Shown: positions 8,836-17,589 of the stretch, piece after piece
Position numbering within the stretch: position 1 is the first letter of the stretch
How the letters are laid out: each line of letters opens with the position of its first letter
Assembly (NCBI GenBank): GCA_037133915.1
Contig: JBAXND010000001.1
Coordinates: 172,895-236,894, forward strand
Direction of reading: 5' to 3'
Source of the DNA: Bacteroidota bacterium
Lineage (GTDB): Bacteria > Bacteroidota > Bacteroidia > Bacteroidales > CAIWKO01
Length of the DNA stretch: 64,000 bases
Made by a program: the position numbers and the translations under genes
Notes under the pieces: generated by a model
Database searches by the model: none
Told to the model about the DNA's origin: nothing
The model's input: only the letters and a program-made list of their open reading frames with translations

Positions 8836-9164
8836 AAATTTCAGATTTAATTGTCCTAAAAAAAACATTTATTTTATTGCCGTTATATGACGCAAATCTA
8901 ATAAGATGTTTTACAAAAAACAAATTTTACACCAATATATATTATCTAGATTATGTAATTAAATGTGTCTCAATAAAACATACCTTAGAGCGGCACTAAT
9001 TTGTAACTCAAATATTGAGAACTCATTTTGTAGATTACGCAACATATTTTTTCACTTCCCAATAGAGCAATAACCTGCCTACAATAGGTGGTGCAGATAT
9101 TCCTTTGAATGTTAATGGGAAATACTATTGTTGATAATTCACCCCAATCCCTAATCACCAACCC
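8836..9164. other. Intergenic region of about 330 bases: promoter and possible gene relic
   Basis: The left part (8893-8923) holds the promoter of the T9SS cargo gene. The rest is AT-rich without a convincing gene. A short plus-strand open stretch at about 9075-9136 would read NNLPTIGGADIPLNVNGKYYC before a stop; it looks protein-like but has no start and may be the tail of a decayed gene or chance. Confidence 0.5.
8893..8923 (-). promoter_or_regulatory. Bacteroidota promoter for the T9SS cargo gene
   Basis: On the minus strand TTTG (its TTG at 8921-8923) is followed after 20 bases by TAGATTTG (8893-8900). This fits TTG-N19/20-TAnnTTTG. The predicted start near 8888 leaves a 5' leader of about 53 bases before the ATG at 8835. 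Confidence 0.65.
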
Positions 9165-10193
9165 CTAGAAAGCCGGGCAGTGTTCAAACTTGGATTTTGA
9201 ATGTTTAGGATTGCTGGAAGTATTACGTTTGATATTACATAACAGCGATTTTACGAGAGAGATTTCAAGTCCGCCCCGAAGGTTTGAAGCTGTGGTTAGT
9301 TTTGAAACATTGATATCATAACTTACCATCATCACAAATCCAAGCAGGTCATACCCAAATACCGGAATGAGATCACGTCCGAATCTATACCACATGCCCA
9401 CATAAACACCGCTGTTTCCGGGGCGTGTAACTAAATTCAGACCGGCAACGGTTTCAGTGGTACCGTTCATCATTGAATAGTATACCTTAGGCTGGAGCAT
9501 CAGTTTCTTTTTTCTTCCAATAACAAAATTTCCGCCGCCGTGTATCACGGTCTTTGTTTTTAAACGGCTGCTGCCGCCAAACAGACTTTCGTTCGGATTG
9601 GTAAGATGACTCATGGCAGCACCGGCATGCAGGCTTGTGTAACGTCCAATATTGAGTGTCGCCAGAATGCCGGCATTGAGGTCAAAATAAAATTTGCTTC
9701 CTTTAATTCCTGATTCACCGCTTGCAATGTCGCGGTCGAATGAAGTGCCTGCCCATTGCGATTCCCATGTTAATTTATAGGCTGCGAGACTTTTATTCAC
9801 CAGATTTCCTGCAAGACCAAGGCTCACATAGAACTTTCTGTTTTTGGCGAGACTCTTGTTATACGAAAAACTTACTCCAATATCGGAGGTGCCTAAATTT
9901 CCATCTCCTGCTTTATCTCCAACAAAGGATAGTCCGAGACCGAGCCAGTCGTTGCGCAGTTTTTTTGGAGTAAGGCGCCCATCGGCCCAGGCCGTATAGG
10001 TTTTAAATGCTTTTCCAATGCTTTTCCATTGATCGTGATAATCGCCGCCCACGCGGAGTGCACAACCGCCAGAGCCGGTAAGCGCAGGATTTAAATATAG
10101 AGGAACAGAGTAGAACTGCGAAAAATGTAAATCCTGTGCTTTCACCATCAGGGGAAGCAAAAGTATTGCAAGAATGGTGAATTTCCTCTTCAT
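9165..10193 (-). CDS. PorP/SprF-family type IX secretion system outer membrane protein
   Basis: A 342-residue outer membrane beta-barrel of the PorP/SprF family. It has a signal peptide (MKRKFTILAILLLPLMVKAQ) and the family N-terminus DLHFSQFYSVPLYLNPALTG, where the QFY...NPA pattern is diagnostic, and alternating beta-strands throughout. In Flavobacterium, SprF is needed to export its partner adhesin SprB; PorP is a core T9SS part in Porphyromonas. Its ATG is 3 bases downstream of the stop of the CHU_C adhesin gene, so the two are co-transcribed and this is more likely a dedicated SprF-like partner than the core PorP. The last 35 residues are polar and do not look like barrel. Confidence 0.93.
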   Translation of the reverse strand: MKRKFTILAILLLPLMVKAQDLHFSQFYSVPLYLNPALTGSGGCALRVGGDYHDQWKSIGKAFKTYTAWADGRLTPKKLRNDWLGLGLSFVGDKAGDGNLGTSDIGVSFSYNKSLAKNRKFYVSLGLAGNLVNKSLAAYKLTWESQWAGTSFDRDIASGESGIKGSKFYFDLNAGILATLNIGRYTSLHAGAAMSHLTNPNESLFGGSSRLKTKTVIHGGGNFVIGRKKKLMLQPKVYYSMMNGTTETVAGLNLVTRPGNSGVYVGMWYRFGRDLIPVFGYDLLGFVMMVSYDINVSKLTTASNLRGGLEISLVKSLLCNIKRNTSSNPKHSKSKFEHCPAF

Positions 10194-10196
10194 GAT

Positions 10197-12668
10197 TTAC
10201 CGAGCCAGTGTAATGTTTCCTTTAATATCTTTTTTCTTACCATCGCGGCAGGTGGCCGTAAGATGATAAACATAAACGTCAATACCCTGAGGCGAACCTT
10301 TGAACGTGCCGTCCCATCCATTGCCCGGGTCAGAAGATTCATACAGTAATTGTCCCTGTCTGTCAAATATTTGCAGGTTTGCCTCGGTATAGCCGCTTCC
10401 GAGTATATGTACAATGTCATTCACACCATCTCCATTGGGCGAAAATCCTGTTGGGACACTCACCACACAGGCAGGACAGGGAGAAATCACCACTTCGTCT
10501 GTAATAGTTCCGCAATCATCAGTAATAGTTACGGAATAAGTACCCGGCTTTGTGGCTGTATAGTTGGGCGACGTAGAACCATCCTGCCATTTGTAAGCAT
10601 TATAGCTGTTATTCAGCTCAAAGGAAATGGGCAGTTTGCTATCGCAAAGTGTTATATCAGGGCCCAGATCAAGCACAGGAACAGGTTTATAGGCAACATA
10701 GATTGTGTCGGCGCCAATGCAATTATTCAGGTTGGTAACGGTAACCGAATACAATCCGCTTGCAGATACAAGGAAGGCCTGACCTGTAGAATTATCTTGC
10801 CAGTGGTAGGATGAGAATCCTGTTCCAGGATCCAGTATTAACTGCGCTCCGGAGCATATCACCGTATCTTCTCCAAGGCTTGGCTTTGGTGACGGAATGA
10901 CCGACAGAATTTGCATGGAGTCGGCATCTTGTCCGCAAACATTCGTCACGGTAACAGAATAGATACCCTGTGCGGATGCGTTGATGCTTTGCGTTGTGGC
11001 ATTATTATTCCATTTGTAGGCTGAGAATCCGGCTCCTGCATTCAGCGTTAATTGCATGCCTTCACAAATAGTAACATCGGGGCCAAGGTCAACGAAAGGA
11101 GGAGGAAGCGCCTGAATTAAAACGCTGTCAATATAAACACATCCGTTAGCGTCTGTGGTGGTTACCGAGTAATATCCTGAAGCGTATACTGTGAGTGTTT
11201 GGGCATTTGAGGCATCCTGCCACAGATAAGTTGTGTAACCTGTTCCCGCATCAAGCACCAGCGAATCACCGATACAGATTGAAGTGTCAGGTCCCAGATC
11301 CACCAGATTATTACAGCCGCATATAAGAAACGTTGAAAGCGGTGCGTTGATTGCATTTGTTGATGCCGTGGTTGTGTATGCTATGGGCGCTGTTGCGGTG
11401 ACAATTGGACTTGATGTAACCAGATTAGGACTAGTAACTCCGGTAGAGGCTGCTGTATCGGGGCAAGAAGCAAAGCTTCCGCTTCCATCGGCAACGCCAT
11501 AAATGATATCGCCCATACCGGCGCCGTAGCTTTGAGTATAGTCAGCTATCATCAGGCGGCTTCCGCCTGCCGAAATCAGTGAACGGATACTTTTATAATT
11601 TGGACCACCGTCACCACCATCAATTCCGGAGCCACCGGTTGCTCTTGACCACGAAGGCGTCCCATTATTATCGAGTCGGGTAATAAAAATATCATTGTTG
11701 CCATAACCAAAAGACTTGGTATATCCGCCCAGCATATAGCCGTTGCTATTGTCTTTTATGATATCGTAGGCAACATCTTCGTTTGATCCGCCGATGGTTT
11801 TGGCCCAGTTAAGACCGCCGCTATTGTCAATTTTAAATGCAAGAATGTCATAATTTCCCGCGCCAAAAGAATTTGTATATCCACCAATCACGAATCCGCC
11901 GCCAATAGCATTGCAGATAGATCGCGCCCCGTCAAGTCCTGCACCGTTATCACCGTAAGTTTTAAACCAGCTCATATTGCCCAAGGTATCAACCTTAGCC
12001 ACAAAAGCCTGATAAAGGTTACCATACGAACCGGTTGTTCCCGTAAATACTATCTGGTTATCGGGAGAGGCAATAATGCTGTATGCGCCCTCATGATTGG
12101 TTCCCCCGAATGTTTTTCCCCACACGGCAGTGCCATTAGCAGTGGTTTTTACAATAAAAATATCGTTTCCGCCAGCGCCCCAGGAATCGGTTTGAGCCGA
12201 GAGCACATAGCCTGAATTCAATACCAGCAGGTCGTAGCCATACTCAGTGCCGCCTCCACCATACGTTTTAAACCAGGAAACAGTTCCATTTGAAGTTAGT
12301 TTCAGCAAAAAAGCATCTTTATTTCCGCTGCCATAACTTTCGGTATAGCCGGTAGCAATGTAGCCGCCATCGGGAGTCTGTTTAATCTGCCAGCCTTCGT
12401 CGTTTTGTGCGCCGCCGTATGTTTTAGACCAAAGGATATTTCCTCCGATATCCGTTTTAAATATCAGTATGTCTTTTTGTCCGCTTCCAAAACTGTTGGT
12501 TGAGCCGCAAAAGATAAGATTACCGTCGGTAGTTTGACTAAATGATGAAAATTCTTCTTCGCCGGGACCTCCGTAGGCAACCTGAAAAGAAGACTGAGCG
12601 GCAATTGGGCGTGCGTAAGTAATACAAAATAATGAAATGCAAATTGCTGCCCAGATATACCTTCTCAT
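10197..12668 (-). CDS. Large T9SS-exported adhesin-like protein with gliding-motility (CHU_C) C-terminus
   Basis: An 823-residue secreted protein. The ATG at 12668 is chosen because it begins a signal peptide (MRRYIWAAICISLFCITYA...AAQ); the upstream 20 residues precede the promoter-like TATATTTG at 12706-12713. Residues about 30-420 are seven or so repeats of about 58 residues with the pattern GNDIFIVKT..G...W.KTYGG, a predicted beta-propeller. Residues about 450-730 are four Ig/PKD-like repeats beginning VDLGPDTSIC. The end (PTGFSPNGDGVNDIVHI ... IFDRQGQLLY ... GWDGTFKG) is the CHU_C/type B T9SS signal. It probably acts as a surface adhesin exported with the neighbouring SprF-like protein. 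Confidence 0.92.
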   Translation of the reverse strand: MRRYIWAAICISLFCITYARPIAAQSSFQVAYGGPGEEEFSSFSQTTDGNLIFCGSTNSFGSGQKDILIFKTDIGGNILWSKTYGGAQNDEGWQIKQTPDGGYIATGYTESYGSGNKDAFLLKLTSNGTVSWFKTYGGGGTEYGYDLLVLNSGYVLSAQTDSWGAGGNDIFIVKTTANGTAVWGKTFGGTNHEGAYSIIASPDNQIVFTGTTGSYGNLYQAFVAKVDTLGNMSWFKTYGDNGAGLDGARSICNAIGGGFVIGGYTNSFGAGNYDILAFKIDNSGGLNWAKTIGGSNEDVAYDIIKDNSNGYMLGGYTKSFGYGNNDIFITRLDNNGTPSWSRATGGSGIDGGDGGPNYKSIRSLISAGGSRLMIADYTQSYGAGMGDIIYGVADGSGSFASCPDTAASTGVTSPNLVTSSPIVTATAPIAYTTTASTNAINAPLSTFLICGCNNLVDLGPDTSICIGDSLVLDAGTGYTTYLWQDASNAQTLTVYASGYYSVTTTDANGCVYIDSVLIQALPPPFVDLGPDVTICEGMQLTLNAGAGFSAYKWNNNATTQSINASAQGIYSVTVTNVCGQDADSMQILSVIPSPKPSLGEDTVICSGAQLILDPGTGFSSYHWQDNSTGQAFLVSASGLYSVTVTNLNNCIGADTIYVAYKPVPVLDLGPDITLCDSKLPISFELNNSYNAYKWQDGSTSPNYTATKPGTYSVTITDDCGTITDEVVISPCPACVVSVPTGFSPNGDGVNDIVHILGSGYTEANLQIFDRQGQLLYESSDPGNGWDGTFKGSPQGIDVYVYHLTATCRDGKKKDIKGNITLAR

Positions 12669-12776
12669 GTTTATTAATTGCTTTTTAATGTGTTTAAGCG
12701 GGAGACAAATATAATAGTATGCACCCAATCCTAAAGTGCGTAAAAATACCTGATTTTTATCAATTATTGCCAGATT

Positions 12777-13772
12777 TTAAATTTCTTTAAATCCAATAAT
12801 TTCTCTAACCTGTTTAACTGTTTCAGATGCACTTATTCTCGCTTTTTCCGCACCCATGCGGGCAACTTTGTGGAGATATGAATTATCAGAAGTAAGGCGA
12901 AGAATTTCTTCCCGTAAAGGTGTTGTAAATAAAATTACGTCTTCTGCCAACTGTTTTTTCATATCGCCGTAGCGGATGGAGCAATTATTATATTGTTCTT
13001 CAAAAAATTCAGTTGTTTCTGGCTTCGAAAGCACTTTCATCAGTTGAAACAGGTTTTCTACTGATTGTGATTTTGGTTGACCGGGTTCTGTCGGACCGCT
13101 GTCTGAAACCGCTTTCATAACCTTTTTACGGATAACGTCAGGAGCGTCGGCAAGGAAAATGGCACTGGCTTCATTGTCTGATTTGCTCATTTTTGTGCTT
13201 CCGTCGAGCCCCGGTATTTTTACAAGATCCTGACCAAAATTGTACGCAAATGGCTCAGGAAATAAATCAACGTTATAAATCCTGTTAAAGCGATTGGCAA
13301 ACGTCCGCATCATTTCCAGATGTTGTTCCTGGTCTTTGCCAACGGGTACTTTAGTTGCACGATGAAGGATTACATCAGCAGCCATCAGTGTGGGATACGT
13401 GAGAAGTCCGGCATTGATGTTATTCGGCTGCGTCCTTGCTTTTTCCTTGAATGAAGAAACGCGCATGAGTTCGCCAAGGTAGGCGTTCATGTTAAGGAAA
13501 AGGTAGAGCTCGACTGTTTCAGGCACATCACTCTGCACATACAGCGTGCACTTTTCCGGATCGAGTCCGGCCGCCAGATATTCAACCAATACGTTGCGAA
13601 CATTACCGTGAAGGTCGGCGGGCTTGGGATGCGTGGTGAGTGAGTGATAATCTGCAATAAAAAAATAGCAGTTTTGTTCGCTCTGCATTCTCACAAAATT
13701 TCGTAACGCACCGAAATAATTTCCTAAATGAAGGTTGCCCGTAGGCCTTATACCGCTAACAACTGTTTCCAT
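12777..13772 (-). CDS. trpS: Tryptophanyl-tRNA synthetase
   Basis: A 331-residue class I aminoacyl-tRNA synthetase that charges tRNA-Trp. The N-terminal GIRPTGNLHLGNY holds the HIGH-like motif (HLGN at 15-18), and KMSKS is at 194-198. DQEQHLEMMR at mid-protein is also family-typical, and the length matches bacterial TrpS. The ATG at 13772 lies only 4 bases after a TACCTTTG promoter element, so the mRNA may be leaderless. It is followed by the CHU_C adhesin gene with its own promoter, so the genes are probably not functionally linked. Confidence 0.97.
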   Translation of the reverse strand: METVVSGIRPTGNLHLGNYFGALRNFVRMQSEQNCYFFIADYHSLTTHPKPADLHGNVRNVLVEYLAAGLDPEKCTLYVQSDVPETVELYLFLNMNAYLGELMRVSSFKEKARTQPNNINAGLLTYPTLMAADVILHRATKVPVGKDQEQHLEMMRTFANRFNRIYNVDLFPEPFAYNFGQDLVKIPGLDGSTKMSKSDNEASAIFLADAPDVIRKKVMKAVSDSGPTEPGQPKSQSVENLFQLMKVLSKPETTEFFEEQYNNCSIRYGDMKKQLAEDVILFTTPLREEILRLTSDNSYLHKVARMGAEKARISASETVKQVREIIGFKEI

Positions 13773-13776
13773 TGAG

Positions 13777-13806
13777 CAAAGGTAGAAAAACTCTTATAAT
13801 GTGCAA
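13777..13806 (-). promoter_or_regulatory. Promoter of trpS, placed for a leaderless transcript
   Basis: On the minus strand TTG (13804-13806) and TACCTTTG (13777-13784) are 19 bases apart, an excellent match to the Bacteroidota promoter. The ATG of trpS (13770-13772) begins 4 bases after the -7 element, where transcription normally starts. Confidence 0.72.
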
Positions 13807-13853
13807 GGGACAATCACTTTCACACTATGAAATATTGTAAAATAGTTTTCGGA

Positions 13854-14366
13854 TTATTTTCCTATAATATTCACCAAGTCTTTTTCAAGTGTTTCAGTGG
13901 GTGTTTCAATGATACGACCGACTTCAACCCCGTCTTTGGTGAAAATGAATGTTGGAACTTTTTCAACTTTAAGGCCGCTGATGTCAAGGTCTCCGGCTTT
14001 TTTATCGCGGTCAACGCAAATAAATTTTATGCCTGCAAATCCCGGGACCAGCTTATCAGCTATTTTCAGAAAGCGGGGCACTTGTTCTTTGCTGTCGCCG
14101 CACCATGTGCCTAAAACAGTTGTGCATACAAAGCCTTCCGCCTTACCTTTTAACTTATTGATAATTGCCGTGTCCACAATGTAGGAACCATATTCGCTGT
14201 TATAATCTGCAGCAAAATCAACAGTTAGCAGGGTTTCGCGGTAACAAGGGCCAATAAGAATCTCTTTGCCGCTTTTCTGATCCATTGAGCGCGTAAGCGT
14301 TCCTTGAGCAAATGATGAAAGTGCCGTCAATAAAAGCACTGCAACTAAAGTGTAATGTCTTTTCAT
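13854..14366 (-). CDS. Exported thioredoxin-fold protein with WCGDS in place of CxxC
   Basis: A 170-residue protein with a signal peptide (MKRHYTLVAVLLLTALSSFAQ). The C-terminal half is a thioredoxin fold: TVLGTWCGDSKEQVPRF with Cys89, then ICVDRDKK, and VEKVPTFIFTKDG with the cis-Pro. The usual WCGPC active site is WCGDS here, so the second (resolving) cysteine is missing (Ser92) and normal disulfide exchange is unlikely; a peroxiredoxin-like or binding role is possible. This variant is common in Bacteroidota. It is divergent from the M28 peptidase gene and likely located in the periplasm. Confidence 0.8.
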   Translation of the reverse strand: MKRHYTLVAVLLLTALSSFAQGTLTRSMDQKSGKEILIGPCYRETLLTVDFAADYNSEYGSYIVDTAIINKLKGKAEGFVCTTVLGTWCGDSKEQVPRFLKIADKLVPGFAGIKFICVDRDKKAGDLDISGLKVEKVPTFIFTKDGVEVGRIIETPTETLEKDLVNIIGK

Positions 14367-14510
14367 ATGCTGGTTTTATGGACTCAAAAATAGTGAAATA
14401 ATGTTTAAAACACTGATAATTGAAAGTTAAAGAATAGAGCTTCAAATACCGAACATCAATCTCCAAACTGTTCTGACGCATGTCATATGCTGAGGTATGG
14501 CAATTTTCGC

Positions 14511-14518
14511 TAAGTTTG
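14511..14518 (+). promoter_or_regulatory. -7 promoter element of the M28 peptidase gene
   Basis: TAAGTTTG matches TAnnTTTG; no good TTG is present at the expected upstream spacing. It places transcription near 14523 and so supports the ATG at 14543 rather than the upstream in-frame ATG at 14480. Confidence 0.45.
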
Positions 14519-14542
14519 CTGTATAATAAATGCCTTTCTGTT

Positions 14543-16324
14543 ATGAGAAAATTTCGCTTTTCGGTACTGGTTTTGTTACTTTCCGGTTTTATTTCAATTA
14601 CAGGTTTTGCGCAGGAAAAATATATCGAGGGTGTAAAAAAGGATATAGGTTTTCTTGCTTCCGATTCACTAAAGGGGAGAAAACCCGGAACTCCTGAAAT
14701 GCTTACTGCTGCAAAGTATATAAGCACTCAATTTCAGAATGCCGGGCTCACACTGATAAACGGCGATGGATTTCAATCATTTGAAGTTGTTACCGATGTT
14801 ACTCCCGGTAATTCAAATGAATTCAGCTTTAACAGCAGGGTTCTGAAAATGAAAGAAGATTTTATCCCGTATTCTTTTTCTGAAAATAAAGCATTGGATG
14901 CATCTGTGGTTTTTGCAGGTTATGGTTTTGATTTTAAAACCGACAGCTTGGTACGCAACGATTATGCAGGTATTGATGTAAAAGGAAAATGGGTCATGCT
15001 GCTTCGCGGTTATCCTGAGTCAGGAAAGAAAAATGATATCTATTCCAATTACGCTTCCGACAGGGGTAAAGTGGTTGTTGCAAAAGACAAAGGGGCGGCG
15101 GGAGTTTTGTTTGTTACCGGTCCGGCTATGGATAAAAACGATGAACTGGTTTCATTGTTTTACGATAAAAGTAAGGCAGGTGGAGGCATTCCGGTGTTTA
15201 ATATCAAACGCAAAATTGCCGACAGTATATTGAGTTCTGTTTCAAAAACAATCGCAAAGCTTGAAAAAGACGCTTCATCAGAAAATGCTATTACCGGAAT
15301 TGCTATTCCGACGGTTGTACATGCTCAGTCAGACCTTTTACTTACACGGGTTTCTACAAATAATGTAATAGGCGAGCTGTCCGGCAGCAATCCGTCATTG
15401 AAGGATAATTACATTGTTGTGGGTGCTCATTATGATCACCTTGGAATGGGCGGTCATGGGTCGGGTTCGCGCAAGCCGGATACAAATGCCGTTCACAACG
15501 GAGCCGACGATAATGCTTCCGGTGTGGCTTGTATTATTGATATTGCGAACCGTTTTTTCAAAACAAAAAAGCGTCCCGATTACAGTGTGATATTTGTAGC
15601 ATTTTCAGGCGAAGAACTTGGTATGCTTGGCTCAACGGCATTTCTTGCCAAGCCGCCGGTTGATAAAAGTAAGATAAAACTGATGATGAATTTTGATATG
15701 GTTGGACGCCTGAATCCAAAAACCAAAACGATTTCAGTAAGTGGTAACGGTACTTTCAAAGAAGCAGAAACATTGATTCGCAGTCATAACGACAGCACAA
15801 AAATGAAAATTACGTTGCATCCTGAAGGTTACGGTCCGTCTGATCATGCGGCTTTTTATTCTGATAACATCCCCGTTTTGTATTTCACTACAGGTGTGCA
15901 TGGCGATTATCATACTCCTGAAGATGATGCCGACAAAATTGATAATAATGGTGTTGACATGATTGCTGCTTTGGCGTATGACCTTTTACTTGATGCCGGC
16001 AGCGGCAAGTATCCGATGGCGTTTAAAGAAGCAGGTCCGAAAGTAAAAACAAGTACACGTGCCGGGCTCAAAGTTACATTGGGTATCATGCCTGATTTTA
16101 CTTCTGAAGAGAATAAAGGACTAGGCGTGGGAGGAGTTACCAAAGATGGACCTGCTGATCACGGAGGGATGAAAAAAGGAGATGTAATTACTGCCATAGA
16201 CGGTAAAACCGTTACCAATATTTATGATTATATGGAACGCCTGAAAAACCTGACACCGGGACAACGCACATCTGTTGATATAATACGTGACGGAAAAAAA
16301 GAGATACTGATAATACAGTTGTAA
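14543..16324 (+). CDS. Exported M28-family aminopeptidase with PA and PDZ domains
   Basis: A 593-residue zinc peptidase. The ATG at 14543 starts a signal peptide (MRKFRFSVLVLLLSGFISIT...FAQ). A PA-like insert lies between about 90 and 235 (KWVMLLRGYP, DKGAAGVLFVTGP). The M28 catalytic part has HYDHLGMGG near 296, NGADDNASG near 322 with the zinc-bridging Asp, the catalytic GEELGMLGS near 356, NFDMVGR near 390 and the last ligand in GPSDHAAFY near 430. A C-terminal PDZ domain (about 505-593) contains GVTKDGPADHGGMKKGDVI. It should trim peptides in the periplasm or outside the cell. The next gene starts 42 bases on. Confidence 0.93.
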   Translation: MRKFRFSVLVLLLSGFISITGFAQEKYIEGVKKDIGFLASDSLKGRKPGTPEMLTAAKYISTQFQNAGLTLINGDGFQSFEVVTDVTPGNSNEFSFNSRVLKMKEDFIPYSFSENKALDASVVFAGYGFDFKTDSLVRNDYAGIDVKGKWVMLLRGYPESGKKNDIYSNYASDRGKVVVAKDKGAAGVLFVTGPAMDKNDELVSLFYDKSKAGGGIPVFNIKRKIADSILSSVSKTIAKLEKDASSENAITGIAIPTVVHAQSDLLLTRVSTNNVIGELSGSNPSLKDNYIVVGAHYDHLGMGGHGSGSRKPDTNAVHNGADDNASGVACIIDIANRFFKTKKRPDYSVIFVAFSGEELGMLGSTAFLAKPPVDKSKIKLMMNFDMVGRLNPKTKTISVSGNGTFKEAETLIRSHNDSTKMKITLHPEGYGPSDHAAFYSDNIPVLYFTTGVHGDYHTPEDDADKIDNNGVDMIAALAYDLLLDAGSGKYPMAFKEAGPKVKTSTRAGLKVTLGIMPDFTSEENKGLGVGGVTKDGPADHGGMKKGDVITAIDGKTVTNIYDYMERLKNLTPGQRTSVDIIRDGKKEILIIQL

Positions 16325-16366
16325 AAATATTTTTGCCTGCTTGACTACACTAAATTAAATGTTAGT

Positions 16367-17176
16367 ATGAGAAAAAAAGCTGTCATTTGCTGGATACTTG
16401 CTGTTGTGATAACGTTGGTTGCAGCGGTATATCAGCGTACTACCGGACCCACTTATCCTAAAAAGATTACGGTAAGTCTTAATGGGAAAGAATACAAATT
16501 CAAACTTCCGAGAAGTAATAATGTGAGCAGCGATTGCCGCGTGGAACTGCCTATTGACGATGCTTCTGTGAGTGGGCAATTGATGTACCGACGCTTTCCG
16601 ACAACAGACAAATGGGATACGCTTCAAATGAAAAAGGAAGGAAATATAATAGTAGCGGCACTTCCGGCACAGGCTGCTGCGGGCAAGCTGGAATATTTTA
16701 TAACGCTGAATGATGCATCCGGGACCAAACAATTAATGCAGGAAGCGGTCGTAATCCGCTTCAAAGGCGATGTTCCGGCCTATGTGCTGATTCCTCACAT
16801 CTTTTTGATTTTCTTTGCTATGCTGCTTTCAAATGTCGCAGGACTGATGGGCGCCTTCAAACATAAGAATGCAAGGCTCTACACTTTTATTACGCTTGGA
16901 ATGATGCTCGTCGGCGGAATGATATTTGGACCGATTGTACAGAAATTTGCTTTCGGCGAATTCTGGACCGGAGTGCCATTTGGATGGGATCTTACTGATA
17001 ATAAAACACTGATTGCTTTTGTTGCATGGATTATCGCGGCCATCGCTAATTATAAAAAGCAGCGTCCGGGCTGGATTATTTTTGCTTCATTCATAACATT
17101 ATTGGTTTTTTCAATCCCTCACAGCATGTTTGGTTCAACGCTGAATTATTCAACGGGTGCTGTAACGCAGGGATAA
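16367..17176 (+). CDS. Conserved membrane protein of unknown function
   Basis: A 269-residue protein I do not recognise by function. One N-terminal membrane segment (about 6-22) is followed by a periplasmic beta-rich domain of about 115 residues (VSLNGKEYKFKLPRS, GQLMYRRFPTTDKWDTL, GKLEYFITLND), then four C-terminal membrane segments at about 143-163, 171-191, 211-227 and 235-252. The C-terminal part resembles a small four-helix membrane bundle. It is 42 bases after the peptidase and has TATTTTTG at 16328-16335, so it may have its own weak promoter. The stop almost touches the stop of the convergent gene at 17179. Confidence 0.75.
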   Translation: MRKKAVICWILAVVITLVAAVYQRTTGPTYPKKITVSLNGKEYKFKLPRSNNVSSDCRVELPIDDASVSGQLMYRRFPTTDKWDTLQMKKEGNIIVAALPAQAAAGKLEYFITLNDASGTKQLMQEAVVIRFKGDVPAYVLIPHIFLIFFAMLLSNVAGLMGAFKHKNARLYTFITLGMMLVGGMIFGPIVQKFAFGEFWTGVPFGWDLTDNKTLIAFVAWIIAAIANYKKQRPGWIIFASFITLLVFSIPHSMFGSTLNYSTGAVTQG

Positions 17177-17178
17177 AC

Positions 17179-17589
17179 TTAACCTCTGAAAAGCTTGTGA
17201 GGGTCGTGAAAGTCTCGTCTTTGCTGCTCCAGCGAATGATTTATTATTTTGGCCAGCCGAACAAAAATGTCCATTTTTTTGTCAATCAGCCATTTCACGG
17301 CCTTTTCTTTACTGCGACAAGCGTCGGCAAACACTACATAGAAAGGCATTTTGTTCTTCATGAACCATTTGTAGGCATCTTCTTCGCCGTCGATGGCATT
17401 GCTGAGAACCCCGAGTTCGGGCCAACTGCTTTTCAGAAGCCAGTTCAACGCTTCGATATCGCGATTGATTGCGCTTGATAATGCAGCCAGTTCGGCGTAT
17501 CCGTTTTCAAGAAGCCATTTATGTATTTTCTTATTGCCGTTTACGGCCTCGCCAAAAGCGAGCAGAATTTTGGGATCATAATTCAGCAT
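17179..17589 (-). CDS. Small protein made of 25-residue tryptophan-containing helical repeats
   Basis: A 136-residue cytoplasmic protein without signal peptide. Residues about 9-108 are four tandem 25-residue units in perfect phase, followed by a partial fifth. Each unit has a hydrophobic residue at position 1, Leu/Phe at 4, Ala at 7, Trp at 17 and Leu/Phe at 18 (for example HKWLLENG, LNWLLKSS, YKWFMKNK, VKWLIDKK). The pattern suggests a short helical-repeat solenoid, a typical protein-binding surface. Its ATG overlaps the stop of the upstream gene by one base (TAATG), so translation is coupled. I do not recognise a family or a catalytic motif; the partner is probably the product of the upstream gene. 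Confidence 0.75.
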   Translation of the reverse strand: MLNYDPKILLAFGEAVNGNKKIHKWLLENGYAELAALSSAINRDIEALNWLLKSSWPELGVLSNAIDGEEDAYKWFMKNKMPFYVVFADACRSKEKAVKWLIDKKMDIFVRLAKIINHSLEQQRRDFHDPHKLFRG

